This document shows, piece by piece, positions 7,278 through 15,162 of a stretch of 64,000 nt of DNA. The stretch lies in contig JACOUS010000019.1 of NCBI GenBank assembly GCA_016177735.1, positions 1-64,000 on the forward strand, read 5' to 3'. The first letter of the stretch is position 1; every line of letters starts with the position of its first letter. The notes beneath the pieces were generated by a model. That model was given only the letters and a program-made list of their open reading frames with translations, was not told the origin of the DNA and made no database searches. This stretch comes from Ignavibacteriales bacterium. GTDB lineage: Bacteria; Bacteroidota; Ignavibacteria; Ignavibacteriales; Melioribacteraceae. A program made the translations under genes and the position numbers.

Positions 7278-9059
7278 TTACGTATATATTTTAATTATCT
7301 TTTCTTTAAAACCTTCTTTAATAACATAATCATCTGCATCAACTTTCTTCAAAGCAAAGAATGGTTTACTTTTATTTGACTTATCAGTTATTCCAATTTC
7401 TTCTTCTATGTCATTTTCTAATATGATAGTGCTACCATAATTTATATCTATTGCATCTTCTATTCTTTTGGAAGATTTATCAGCACTAGCAATACCCTCT
7501 GGATTTTTATCTGCTTGATGGTCTTTGTCATAAATTACTATATAGGGTAACCGAAATTTATTTAGTAATTCTATATATGGAACAAAAGCGTCTTTGCTTC
7601 CACATTCAATAAGAGTATAATCATATCTAAAAATATTCAGTTGTTTTGCTAAGAAAGGTATAACTGTTTTATCGGTAGGACCTTCAACTAGAACAACCTT
7701 TTTTGAGAAAAATAGTTCACTTCTATCAGGATTAAACCAGTGAACAAGATTAAAATTCTTCTTATCATCGGCATCTGAGAATAAGTCTGTTTTGCACTGA
7801 AATATTGTTGTGCCAGCAACATCATTTTCTTTTTTCACAATACAAATTGACTTATACATATTCATATCAATAAATGAACTTGAATGTGTGCAAAGTAAGA
7901 TTTGATTGTCCGAAGCAGAAAGTAAAACTAAAGATGAAAACAACTCTCTTTGTGCTTGCGGATGCAAGTATAATTCTGGTTCTTCAAATATAAAATACGC
8001 AGAATTAGAAGTTTGCCTAATAGGACGCTCTTCCTCTGGCGTGGTGGTAGCATTCTCTCTTTCTTCTCTGATAATATTTGCCCAAGTTTTAATTAGCGCA
8101 AATATTAATGCCCTTTGTAAGCCGTGCCCCTTTCTTGAAATATCTGTTTTAATGCCATCATTTACCCAAACAGATGTGCCAACCTTGAAAACATCATCGA
8201 AATTAGGTGGAGTTATTTCAACATCTATTTTAGTATTCCAAGATAATAATTCTCGTTCGAGGCGTTGTTCAAATAGATTTAATTCTGGTGGACGAGCTGT
8301 GTTTGCATTTCCATTCTCATCAATCTTATTTAATGAATTTACCATCGTAACGATTTTATTTTTTGCTTCTTTGTAATCTTGATTTGTCTCAGACATTTTC
8401 TGAATTACAGAAGAATACAATTGGTTAAAGAGTGTGCTGCCTTTCAGATTCAATTCTTCTGAAGCCGACTTGACGGATGGTATATAAAACACTGAGCCAA
8501 AAATTCCTTTTGCAACATTTTTTAGACCCAAAAAGTTGGTAGTCTCTAATTCGTAAGAAAACGTAATAGCAGTATGATTTTGTTCAATGTATTGGTTTAT
8601 AGCATTAATAAATATTTCTTTGGTGATTCTTCCATCGGCAGGAATTAAATTATATAAAGGTAGCTGACTTGCCGTCTCTCTTTTTAAATAGTTTGAAACA
8701 TTTTCTTCTTTCAGCCAGTCTTCGTTCGGATTTTGTATGTAACCGTTGTAAGAAAATTGACCAGACTTATTTGCTGTTTTTCTCACCCTAATTTCATTTT
8801 CAGATGTCAGATATTTCTTAAACTGATTCTTATCAAAATCATCCAGATTAGAAAATGTTACTTCAACAAATAATTCATCAGATTTTTGGTTGAAATCAAG
8901 TTCATCATATTTTATTTCTCCAAAGAAAAACAACAAGGCAGAAAGTAGATTTGATTTACCGTGATTATTTTGACCTATGAAAATCATTACCTTTTCGTAA
9001 TCAAGTTCAATCTCTCTTATAGAACGCCAATTTTTAATATGAACATTTTTAATAACCAT
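7278..9059 (-). CDS. OLD-family AAA ATPase with TOPRIM nuclease domain
   Basis: 593 residues with an SMC/ABC-like ATPase N-terminus and a C-terminal TOPRIM nuclease. It begins HIKNWRSIREIELDYEKV, with Walker A GQNNHGKSN (29-37). The signature and Walker B region reads YFIFEEPELYLHPQAQ (around 355), and TOPRIM motifs VVLVEGPTDK (around 456) and IVIYDKDH (around 506) follow. OLD proteins cut DNA and commonly act in phage defence. No UvrD/GajB helicase or reverse transcriptase sits beside it, so it looks like a solo (class 1) OLD. GAGG precedes the ATG. The flanking inverted repeats and isolated setting suggest acquisition by transfer. Confidence 0.9.
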   Translation of the reverse strand: MVIKNVHIKNWRSIREIELDYEKVMIFIGQNNHGKSNLLSALLFFFGEIKYDELDFNQKSDELFVEVTFSNLDDFDKNQFKKYLTSENEIRVRKTANKSGQFSYNGYIQNPNEDWLKEENVSNYLKRETASQLPLYNLIPADGRITKEIFINAINQYIEQNHTAITFSYELETTNFLGLKNVAKGIFGSVFYIPSVKSASEELNLKGSTLFNQLYSSVIQKMSETNQDYKEAKNKIVTMVNSLNKIDENGNANTARPPELNLFEQRLERELLSWNTKIDVEITPPNFDDVFKVGTSVWVNDGIKTDISRKGHGLQRALIFALIKTWANIIREERENATTTPEEERPIRQTSNSAYFIFEEPELYLHPQAQRELFSSLVLLSASDNQILLCTHSSSFIDMNMYKSICIVKKENDVAGTTIFQCKTDLFSDADDKKNFNLVHWFNPDRSELFFSKKVVLVEGPTDKTVIPFLAKQLNIFRYDYTLIECGSKDAFVPYIELLNKFRLPYIVIYDKDHQADKNPEGIASADKSSKRIEDAIDINYGSTIILENDIEEEIGITDKSNKSKPFFALKKVDADDYVIKEGFKEKIIKIYT

Positions 9060-9079
9060 TTATTCCTCAAATTAAATAT

Positions 9080-9089
9080 GCGCTATAAC
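9080..9089. repeat. Left-end copy of the 10-bp inverted repeat flanking the OLD-family gene
   Basis: GCGCTATAAC, exact reverse complement of 7265-7274, lies about 20 bases upstream of the start of the OLD-family gene. The rest of the 9060-9399 gap holds no gene that I can support. It contains two near-identical 12-mers, CATGCACCCATG and CATGCACTCATG, near 9158-9190, and the porin terminator. Confidence 0.4.
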
Positions 9090-9347
9090 TATTATTTAGC
9101 CCGCCCATGGATATAACATCTCAAGTATGTTATTCATTGTTGTTAAATTCAAACTCATGCACCCATGCATATTGTCATGCACTCATGCCGGCGCTGCGTT
9201 TATTTATCTATGAAATTTTTTTGTATGTATGTTCAAGCGGTTTTGCCCTCGCAGAACAAAAACAGTCATCATTCTCGTGTTCAACTTAAAATATTGGGTT
9301 TTATAAATCAACTAATTTGTTTGTGCTAAGTAGAACGCGGAAAAAAG

Positions 9348-9369
9348 AAAGCCGGACTGTGCCGGCTTT
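9348..9369 (-). terminator. Rho-independent terminator of the porin gene
   Basis: AAAGCCGG (9348-9355) and CCGGCTTT (9362-9369) form a perfect 8-bp stem with a 6-base loop. On the minus strand a T-rich run follows. It lies 30 bases beyond the porin stop codon and would end the nrf/porin transcript. Confidence 0.85.
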
Positions 9370-9399
9370 ATCTCGTTACTCAATACTAAAATCTAATTA

Positions 9400-10605
9400 C
9401 TAAAAATTCACTACCGCCATCAAGTAAAACCACGTGGAAGAATCTTTGCCGCGCTTCTCTTTAAAGATATCTCCGGCAGAAAAATATGAAGCGCCGCCTT
9501 CGAACGTAACGTTATCGTTGTACTTGTAGTTAAGTACAAAGTCCAATTCGTTTCCAAAGTTTTTTGATGTGTCTCCGTTCAAAAGAGTGTACTCTTCGTT
9601 CGCTTTGAAGATGTGAAAGTTCAGCATCAAATTCATTTTTGCAATCGGAGAAATTCCGGCTTTGCCGATAATATCCATTACGCCGAGTCCGTAAGTATCG
9701 TTCGGAAAATTTACAAAGTAATCCATGTACCCGAAAAACTTGTGACCGGTTCCGTAAAGAGATGTGTACGCATTGTAATCGTTATCCGCGGCGTTGTCGT
9801 CTCCGCTTACGTAATCAAACTGCGCGCCTACTGTTGGTTTTAATTCGCCTTCAAAATTGTATGCGCTGCCCAAAGAAAATGTGTACGCGCTGATATCCTG
9901 TTTTCTGTTTGATGCAGTAACAGTTCCAAGCTGGTAACCAAAATCAATTTCATGACTGAAACTTCCATGATTCCCTTTTACATACAAACCGAGTGTTGCT
10001 CTGTTCAATAAATCCGTCGGCTGTGTTCTCTGCCAAATTAAGAACGGCTGAATCTTGCAGAATTCCATCAGCATTAACTCGGTAAATAATCCGTAAACAT
10101 TTTGATCGAGCGAATCCTCTTTGTTGAATTTTTCAAACTCGCGCGCGGCAAAAAGATCGGCTTTGAATTTTTCGCCTTTGAAAGTCAGCACACCGCCGTC
10201 AAATGATCTTCCGACGTTCGTCCAATTTCCCGGACCCATAAAACGTTCCGACCCGTAATTCATTTCCATTCTTCCGAGTTTCAAATCAACCGGCAGTTCG
10301 AATAAATCGTTGATTACAAAATATGCTTGATGCAGATCCAAATTTTTTGTGTTGGTTGTTGTGGTTGGTTCTTCGCCAAAGTAACGTGAATCCTGTACTT
10401 GGACAAACCCGCCGATATTTTTTACCGGGTTGAAAGACAAACCAAGCCGCGTACGGAATACCGTAAAAGTATTTGCATCGGTATTGGAATTAAAATCTTT
10501 GTTGTCAATTTCAAAACGCGGACGAATCTGCGCAGAAAATTTTAATCCTTCTTGCCCAAACATCACGCCGCTGATTATCATAAATAGAATAAATATTTTT
10601 TTCAT
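9400..10605 (-). CDS. Outer-membrane porin, alginate-export-like beta barrel
   Basis: 401 residues with a clean signal peptide (KKIFILFMIISGVMFG), then a barrel built from alternating strands. The start of the mature part, FSAQIRPRFEIDNKDF, and the RTRLGLSF and RFMGPGNWTNVGRSFDG blocks are typical of alginate_exp-type porins of Bacteroidota, which are often found beside anion or respiratory genes. The final strand ends in an aromatic residue (VVNF), as expected for BAM-dependent assembly. It follows nrfA on the same strand after 193 bases of repetitive spacer, so nitrite or ammonium passage is a reasonable guess. The substrate is not shown by sequence. Confidence 0.82.
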   Translation of the reverse strand: MKKIFILFMIISGVMFGQEGLKFSAQIRPRFEIDNKDFNSNTDANTFTVFRTRLGLSFNPVKNIGGFVQVQDSRYFGEEPTTTTNTKNLDLHQAYFVINDLFELPVDLKLGRMEMNYGSERFMGPGNWTNVGRSFDGGVLTFKGEKFKADLFAAREFEKFNKEDSLDQNVYGLFTELMLMEFCKIQPFLIWQRTQPTDLLNRATLGLYVKGNHGSFSHEIDFGYQLGTVTASNRKQDISAYTFSLGSAYNFEGELKPTVGAQFDYVSGDDNAADNDYNAYTSLYGTGHKFFGYMDYFVNFPNDTYGLGVMDIIGKAGISPIAKMNLMLNFHIFKANEEYTLLNGDTSKNFGNELDFVLNYKYNDNVTFEGGASYFSAGDIFKEKRGKDSSTWFYLMAVVNF

Positions 10606-10759
10606 GATTTTATTTCTCCCTATTTTTTTTGATACTGGATTTTTGCCCGAAGGACTTTTTCGGAGATACTCGATACTAGTTTCCGGATACCGGATATTTT
10701 TAATTGACTAATCATACTTCATAATTTTGAATTGTAGATCGTAATTCCAAATTCGTAAA

Positions 10760-10801
10760 TCGTATTTCGTACTTACATTCGTACTTCGTATTTCGTACTT
10801 A
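10760..10801. repeat. 16-bp direct repeat in the nrfA-porin spacer
   Basis: TCGTATTTCGTACTTA occurs at 10760-10775 and again at 10786-10801, within a wider run of shorter related units (TTCGTAAATCGTA, TTCGTACTTCGTA). The neighbouring stretch 10630-10700 has its own short-unit pattern built on GATACTNGAT and GGATACCGGAT. The spacer looks like slippage-grown simple sequence. Confidence 0.7.
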
Positions 10802-12286
10802 GTACTTATTCAGCGTCCCTTGTCTCTCTTTTGCTTTTTTATCCCACTCAACAGCGGTAGTTTTCAGAAAATCTGCTTTGTCTGTTTTCATTTCTTGCAA
10901 GTTCAACCCGATAAACTTCTGCGCTTTTTCTTTTGTAGAAATATCGGGCAGAGCAACCGGATATTCAACACCGTGCTTTACAAGCACAAGTGCAATTTCT
11001 TTTCTTGCCGATTCCGCTTTTTGAATTGATGTACCGAGCACACGCATTGCTTCAACCGGCGAATGGAATCCGAGTCCGTTCGCTGCAGCAACCCAATCCC
11101 ATCTCCATTGTGCGTGTCTTATTAATTGCAATGCCGGTTTCATTTCAGCTTCTGTTGCACCTTTATCCCATGCAATCTTTGCTTCGATGTGTACGGCGGC
11201 GAGTGCTTTTTCCGCAAGTCTTCTCAACTCTTCAATTTTATCCTGGTACTCATTAACGTTTGCAATCAGCTTCTCTGTTTTTTCGCGGTGGCAAACCATA
11301 CATGAGTTTTCAATATTGCTCAACGGACTTTGAATGTGGTGATCGGTAAACTTCACGCCGCCTTCAGTTTTGTACGGCATGTGGCAGTCTGCGCACGAAA
11401 CTCCGCGGTCTGCGTGAACACCCGTCATGTACAATTCGTAATCGGGATGCTGCGCTTTCAACATCGGCGTTTTGCTGAGCGCGTGCGTCCAATCCGTAAA
11501 GTCCGCTTCGTCATAATATTTTTCCATGTCGTCAGCACTGAATCCTTTATCCCACGGAAACGTTAAATATTTTTCTTCCTTTCCTTTGAAATAATATTCA
11601 ACATGGCATTGCGCGCAAACAAGCGAACGCATTTCGTTGTGTGTAAAACTTTTTATGTCTTTTCCTTGCCGCTGGAATGCTTCAATAAGTGCGGGACGTG
11701 TAATTCTCAAATCCATTGTTTTCGGATCGTGACAATCCTGGCATCCGATCGGGTTCACAATTTCGTGACCGATATCTTTCCACTTTGATTTGTAATATTG
11801 TGCAACACCCATTTTGTCCATCACGCGCGGAACGTCCGTGCTTTTGCAAGTCCAGCAAGTTCCGGGCTGCGGACTAACTTTATTGCCGCCGGTTCTCAAA
11901 GTGTTTCTGATATCTTTGATTGCATACGCATGTCCGCGTCCTTGATTATAATCTTTGGAGAAAGCATAGCCCGCCCACATAACAATCAGTTCGGGATATT
12001 TTTCGAGGTAATCAACTTTTGCAGAACCGCCGTGTTTGCTTGCGTAAGTTGTATCGAGTGTCTGCAAATATGTTTCGTACTCGCGCGGATAATTTTCTCC
12101 CCACACTTCATTGCGCGGTTCCCATTCGGCAATCGGTTTTACTTGCTGAAGCATAAACGATTCGCCTCTTCTTTCAACTATTGTTGATGCAAACAATCCG
12201 ACCAGAAATACAATTACTATCGTAGCCAAAAACAAGACCCATCCGAACCACGGTTTTTCTTTGATCAATTCTGTAATTGGTTTCAT
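10799..12286 (-). CDS. nrfA: Ammonia-forming cytochrome c nitrite reductase (NrfA)
   Basis: 495 residues; it reduces nitrite to ammonium with six electrons in the periplasm. An N-terminal membrane anchor or uncleaved signal (about 15-34) precedes five haem sites. The active-site haem has the diagnostic CWTCK with lysine as ligand (144-148). The others are CQDCH (182), CAQCH (224), CADCH (298) and CMVCH (329). Catalytic surroundings are present: the Tyr region CHVEYYFKG and the His block TGVHADRGVSCADCHMP. Length fits the family. It lies 35 bases downstream of nrfH and is co-transcribed with nrfH and a polyferredoxin, the NrfHA arrangement of quinol-linked nitrite ammonification. Confidence 0.97.
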   Translation of the reverse strand: MKPITELIKEKPWFGWVLFLATIVIVFLVGLFASTIVERRGESFMLQQVKPIAEWEPRNEVWGENYPREYETYLQTLDTTYASKHGGSAKVDYLEKYPELIVMWAGYAFSKDYNQGRGHAYAIKDIRNTLRTGGNKVSPQPGTCWTCKSTDVPRVMDKMGVAQYYKSKWKDIGHEIVNPIGCQDCHDPKTMDLRITRPALIEAFQRQGKDIKSFTHNEMRSLVCAQCHVEYYFKGKEEKYLTFPWDKGFSADDMEKYYDEADFTDWTHALSKTPMLKAQHPDYELYMTGVHADRGVSCADCHMPYKTEGGVKFTDHHIQSPLSNIENSCMVCHREKTEKLIANVNEYQDKIEELRRLAEKALAAVHIEAKIAWDKGATEAEMKPALQLIRHAQWRWDWVAAANGLGFHSPVEAMRVLGTSIQKAESARKEIALVLVKHGVEYPVALPDISTKEKAQKFIGLNLQEMKTDKADFLKTTAVEWDKKAKERQGTLNKY

Positions 12287-12321
12287 TTTTGTTCCCCTTC
12301 AAAGTGTTAGCGTTTTAAAAT

Positions 12322-12951
12322 TTATTTCTCTTTTTGATTTACCGGTGCGAGAGTTTTTTCAATCCATTCCGGAACAACCGGTTTTAATTGCGGAACATTT
12401 GCATACGGAGTTGAAGATAAACTGTTTACTCTTCCGTGCGGTGTATCGCGGTGGCACTCCCAGCAATATTTTTCCGTTTGATCATGAACATCTTTATTGT
12501 TGATTGAACGAAGCCCTATCGGATGAACCAAATCGTTATGGCATCGGATGCAGTTTTTCTGAACTGCATCTTTGCCTGCTTGTTTGATTTGAATTACTTG
12601 CGGTTCCCATCTCATCGTAAAATATGTTGCGTGTCTCAATCCGTCGTTTGCTTTGAATAAATATTTGCGTACAAAATTATCTTGCGGAACGTGGCAGTCG
12701 TTGCATGTTGCAACTCTCCCGTGGCTTCCGCGCTCCCATGTTGCGTAATAACTGTTCATTACATGGCAGTTAACACATGTCTTCGGATCATCCGATAAAT
12801 ACGAAACCGCATTCGATATATGAAAAACATAAACTCCGAGTCCGGCAAAAATTCCGAGTATAACTATCACTGCAAACCTCCATTGCGCGGGTGGATGCAG
12901 TACGGAGATAAATTTCACAATAAAATTTTTACCTGATTTTTTTGTGCTCAT
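12322..12951 (-). CDS. nrfH: Cytochrome c nitrite reductase small subunit (NrfH)
   Basis: 209 residues of the NapC/NirT/NrfH family. A single N-terminal membrane helix (about 25-45, FAVIVILGIFAGLGVYVF) precedes four haem sites: CVNCH (59), CNDCH (83), CIRCH (134) and CWECH (163). NrfH takes electrons from menaquinol and passes them to NrfA. The conserved MNSYYATWERGSHGRVATC region near haems 1 and 2 is typical. It overlaps the upstream polyferredoxin gene by 23 bases, indicating coupled translation. Somewhat longer than Wolinella NrfH, owing to extra residues after the fourth haem. Confidence 0.95.
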   Translation of the reverse strand: MSTKKSGKNFIVKFISVLHPPAQWRFAVIVILGIFAGLGVYVFHISNAVSYLSDDPKTCVNCHVMNSYYATWERGSHGRVATCNDCHVPQDNFVRKYLFKANDGLRHATYFTMRWEPQVIQIKQAGKDAVQKNCIRCHNDLVHPIGLRSINNKDVHDQTEKYCWECHRDTPHGRVNSLSSTPYANVPQLKPVVPEWIEKTLAPVNQKEK

Positions 12952-14032
12952 TTGATTTTTCCTTTTCCGATGCTTTATTCAGTTCCTGAATATCCGCAGT
13001 ACTTGTTGGATGCCCTATCGATTCCAAATTCTTATGAAGTTCCAAATATGTTTCCTTCGGAACATTGTTCTGCCAGTTGCCGGTTAAAATACCAAATCCC
13101 GTAATCGCAATAAAGATTAAAACCACACCAACAACGATCAACTTTTTATTTATCTTCTTTTTCGTAAAAATATTTTTCACTTCCAAAGTATCCGCAACCG
13201 GGCAAGCATCAACGCAGCTCATACATGATGTGCATTCATCCGAACGAACCGTGAGAACTTTATCAACTTTTATAAATGACGGACAAGCTTTTGTACACAA
13301 ACCGCAGTCAATACAGCTTACCGGATTTCTTTTAATCTTTGCCGGACTTAAAAAACCGATCAATCCGAGCAGTGCACCGTAGGGACACAAAAAGCGGCAC
13401 CAAAAACTTCTGATCAAAATTGATAAGACAAATAGGATGGCAATTACAATCAATGCAAACTTTGAAATCCCGGCGAAGAAATACCACATCTTCACATCTG
13501 CCATAATATTATATGGACCGCTCAAAAAATAGTAGAGGGCAATTTCACTCATCGAAAAAATTGCATACGCAAAAAATAGAAGCAATATGTATTTCAAACT
13601 CCTTAATGGGTAATCCAAAAATTTGGGAAGCTTGACTCTTTTTTTAAAAATTTTTTTCCACATCCGTTCGCCGAAATCTCCGACTAGTTCCGATAGAAAT
13701 CCGACCGGGCAAAGCCAGCTGCAGAAAGCCTTGCCAAATACTAACGAAACTCCTATTATTGCAAGCAGAATGAAGAAACCGGCTGGATGTACTTGGTGTA
13801 TTTCTCCGGTTTGAAAAAAATAGACAGTACTCATCAAGGCTGATATCGGAAGAAAACCTTCTACACCCGGCGGTCGATTATAAAAAGCTGCCGCTTCTCC
13901 TGATTCCAAGTAGGTAACAAATAAATAGAACTCTACTCCTATCCAAATACACAAAAGAGAAAAAAGTGACTGTACGATGAATCTATATTTTTGTACCGGC
14001 TTGTCTGTATTTCTTATAAAACTCTTTTTCAC
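12929..14032 (-). CDS. Membrane polyferredoxin (NapH/CcoG-like 4Fe-4S protein)
   Basis: 367 residues, start codon GTG at 14032. Several membrane helices carry two CxxxCP-type loops (FCSWLCPVG about 103-111 and WCRFLCPYG about 211-219). Two tandem 4Fe-4S motifs follow, CIDCGLCTKACP (240-251) and CTSCMSCVDACP (267-278), and a last helix lies near 297-316. This is the NapH/NosR C-terminal pattern of quinol-linked electron-transfer proteins. As first gene of the operon with nrfH and nrfA it may feed electrons to nitrite reduction or serve as an assembly or redox partner; which of these cannot be told. It is driven by a promoter at 14079-14106 with an operator over its start region. Confidence 0.85.
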   Translation of the reverse strand: MKKSFIRNTDKPVQKYRFIVQSLFSLLCIWIGVEFYLFVTYLESGEAAAFYNRPPGVEGFLPISALMSTVYFFQTGEIHQVHPAGFFILLAIIGVSLVFGKAFCSWLCPVGFLSELVGDFGERMWKKIFKKRVKLPKFLDYPLRSLKYILLLFFAYAIFSMSEIALYYFLSGPYNIMADVKMWYFFAGISKFALIVIAILFVLSILIRSFWCRFLCPYGALLGLIGFLSPAKIKRNPVSCIDCGLCTKACPSFIKVDKVLTVRSDECTSCMSCVDACPVADTLEVKNIFTKKKINKKLIVVGVVLIFIAITGFGILTGNWQNNVPKETYLELHKNLESIGHPTSTADIQELNKASEKEKSNEHKKIR

Positions 14033-14052
14033 TATTAATTACCGCTCTTTAT

Positions 14053-14072
14053 ATCAGACTAATAATTCTGAA
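14053..14072. promoter_or_regulatory. Candidate Rrf2 operator at the nrf promoter
   Basis: ATCAGA (14053-14058), 8 bases, TCTGAA (14067-14072). This is the same palindrome as at 14211, 21143 and 23398. It lies just downstream of the nrf -10 box on the minus strand, where a bound repressor would block transcription. Confidence 0.7.
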
Positions 14073-14078
14073 TATAAA

Positions 14079-14106
14079 ATTATACCTTTCTCTTCCTTTT
14101 GTCAAA
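14079..14106 (-). promoter_or_regulatory. Sigma-70-type promoter of the nrf operon
   Basis: On the minus strand, TTTGAC(A) around 14100-14106 and a perfect TATAAT at 14079-14084 are separated by 15-16 bases. The expected start point falls within the operator at 14053-14072. Confidence 0.6.
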
Positions 14107-14210
14107 TTAATATTTGGTTGTTTTCGGTAGGATGCGTTTATAATCAAATAGGATAATAAAGACCCTATTTTCTTTTCTCTTGTTTACAAAAAAGATAGTG
14201 AGTATGTTTA

Positions 14211-14230
14211 ATCAGAATAAATAATCTGAT
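14211..14230. promoter_or_regulatory. Candidate Rrf2 operator at the nos operon promoter (autoregulatory)
   Basis: ATCAGA (14211-14216), ataaataa, TCTGAT (14225-14230): a perfect 6-bp inverted repeat ending 4 bases before the ATG of the Rrf2 gene. A weak TTGTTT-N17-TATGTT promoter lies directly upstream (14180-14208), so a regulator here would repress its own operon. Confidence 0.72.
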
Positions 14231-14234
14231 ATAA

Positions 14235-14636
14235 ATGTTCAGTCAAAAATTGAAATATGGACTGCAAGCTCTCGTCTATCTTTCATCATTAAAAAATAGT
14301 GAAATAGTTTCTGCGGCAAAGTTTTCTTCGGAACTAAAAATCCCGAAAGAATTTGTTTCGAAAATTTTACAGTCGCTCACTAAAACCGGGTTGGTTGATT
14401 CTAAAAAAGGAAAAGGCGGCGGTTTCTTTTTGGCTGTCGAGCCGGAAAAAATAAAACTCTCTTTAATCATTGATGTTCTCGGCGGGCATCTGAACAACGA
14501 CTGCTTATTCGGACTAAACAAACTTTGCAAAGACGGTAACTGCGAAGTCTGCAAAGAATGGAAAGATTACAACAATAAGTTCAACGATTTAATAAACAGA
14601 TACACACTCGGAGATTTTAATCATGATCACAAATAG
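14235..14636 (+). CDS. Rrf2-family Fe-S transcriptional regulator (NsrR-like)
   Basis: 133 residues. The N-terminal winged helix-turn-helix (MFSQKLKYGLQALVYLS, then KIPKEFVSKILQSLTKTGLV and the KKGKGGGFFLA wing) is classic Rrf2. A C-terminal cysteine cluster (CLFGLNKLCKDGNCEVC, about 95-111) should hold an Fe-S cluster sensing NO, oxygen or redox state. It is first in the nos operon and divergent from nrf, with matching palindromes at both promoters. It is therefore the likely local repressor, lifted by nitrogen oxides. The regulatory model is inference; the family is certain. A second Rrf2 gene at 27497 shares the same N-terminal architecture. Confidence 0.92.
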   Translation: MFSQKLKYGLQALVYLSSLKNSEIVSAAKFSSELKIPKEFVSKILQSLTKTGLVDSKKGKGGGFFLAVEPEKIKLSLIIDVLGGHLNNDCLFGLNKLCKDGNCEVCKEWKDYNNKFNDLINRYTLGDFNHDHK

Positions 14637-14679
14637 AAAAATTCCTTCAACAAAAATAAATCCAACAAGGGGAGGCATA

Positions 14680-15147
14680 ATGAAAAAAACAATATTAGCA
14701 TTGCTCACTTTAACACTACTTGCTTTGGGGTGTGGAGAAAACAAATCCGATTCTCCGGCTGGTACTTCCGGAAAAGAAAAGCTCGCACAAAAATTTGGGC
14801 TCACACTTTTTGAATATGAAAACGGTGTTGGACCTATTAAAGAAAAAATTCAGCTTGGCGAGATTGATCAGATAAAAGCAAAGACCGGAGAAAAACTTTT
14901 TACAGAGAAGTGTACACAATGCCACAAACTGGATGAACTTTACACCGGTCCGGCTTTGAGAGACGTTACTACACGAAGAACGCCCGAATTTATTTTAAAT
15001 CAAATTTTGAATCCCGAAGAAATGACGAAGAAACATCCCGAAGCAAAGAAGTTGCTGGCAGCCTACGCTACTCAAATGACTTTCCAAAACGTAACTGTTG
15101 ATGATGCAAAAGCAATTTTGGAATATCTCCGTTCGGTTAACAAATAA
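14680..15147 (+). CDS. Monohaem cytochrome c lipoprotein of the nos operon
   Basis: 155 residues. A lipoprotein signal peptide (KKTILALLTLTLLALGCGE, lipobox LALGC) anchors it to a membrane. A single haem site CTQCH (about residue 72) is followed by YTGPALRDVTTRRTPEF and a distal Met in AYATQMTFQNVT. It is encoded directly before nosZ, like the nosC-type cytochromes of clade II clusters, so it probably passes electrons to NosZ. I chose the ATG at 14680, not 14623, because of the strong GGGGAGG 5 bases upstream and the signal peptide. It follows the Rrf2 gene with 43 bases between. Confidence 0.9.
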   Translation: MKKTILALLTLTLLALGCGENKSDSPAGTSGKEKLAQKFGLTLFEYENGVGPIKEKIQLGEIDQIKAKTGEKLFTEKCTQCHKLDELYTGPALRDVTTRRTPEFILNQILNPEEMTKKHPEAKKLLAAYATQMTFQNVTVDDAKAILEYLRSVNK

Positions 15148-15162
15148 TAAATGAGGTGTAAA

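Noticed and set aside
7906-8376. A 156-codon plus-strand frame
   Set aside because: It lies fully antisense to the OLD-family gene, whose ATPase motifs fall in the same bases.
7278-9059. Calling the OLD gene a Gabija GajA
   Set aside because: Gabija needs a UvrD-like GajB next to it; both flanks are gene-free here.
9158-9190. CATGCAC repeats as a CRISPR or iteron origin
   Set aside because: Only two short imperfect copies, no spacer regularity, no rep gene.
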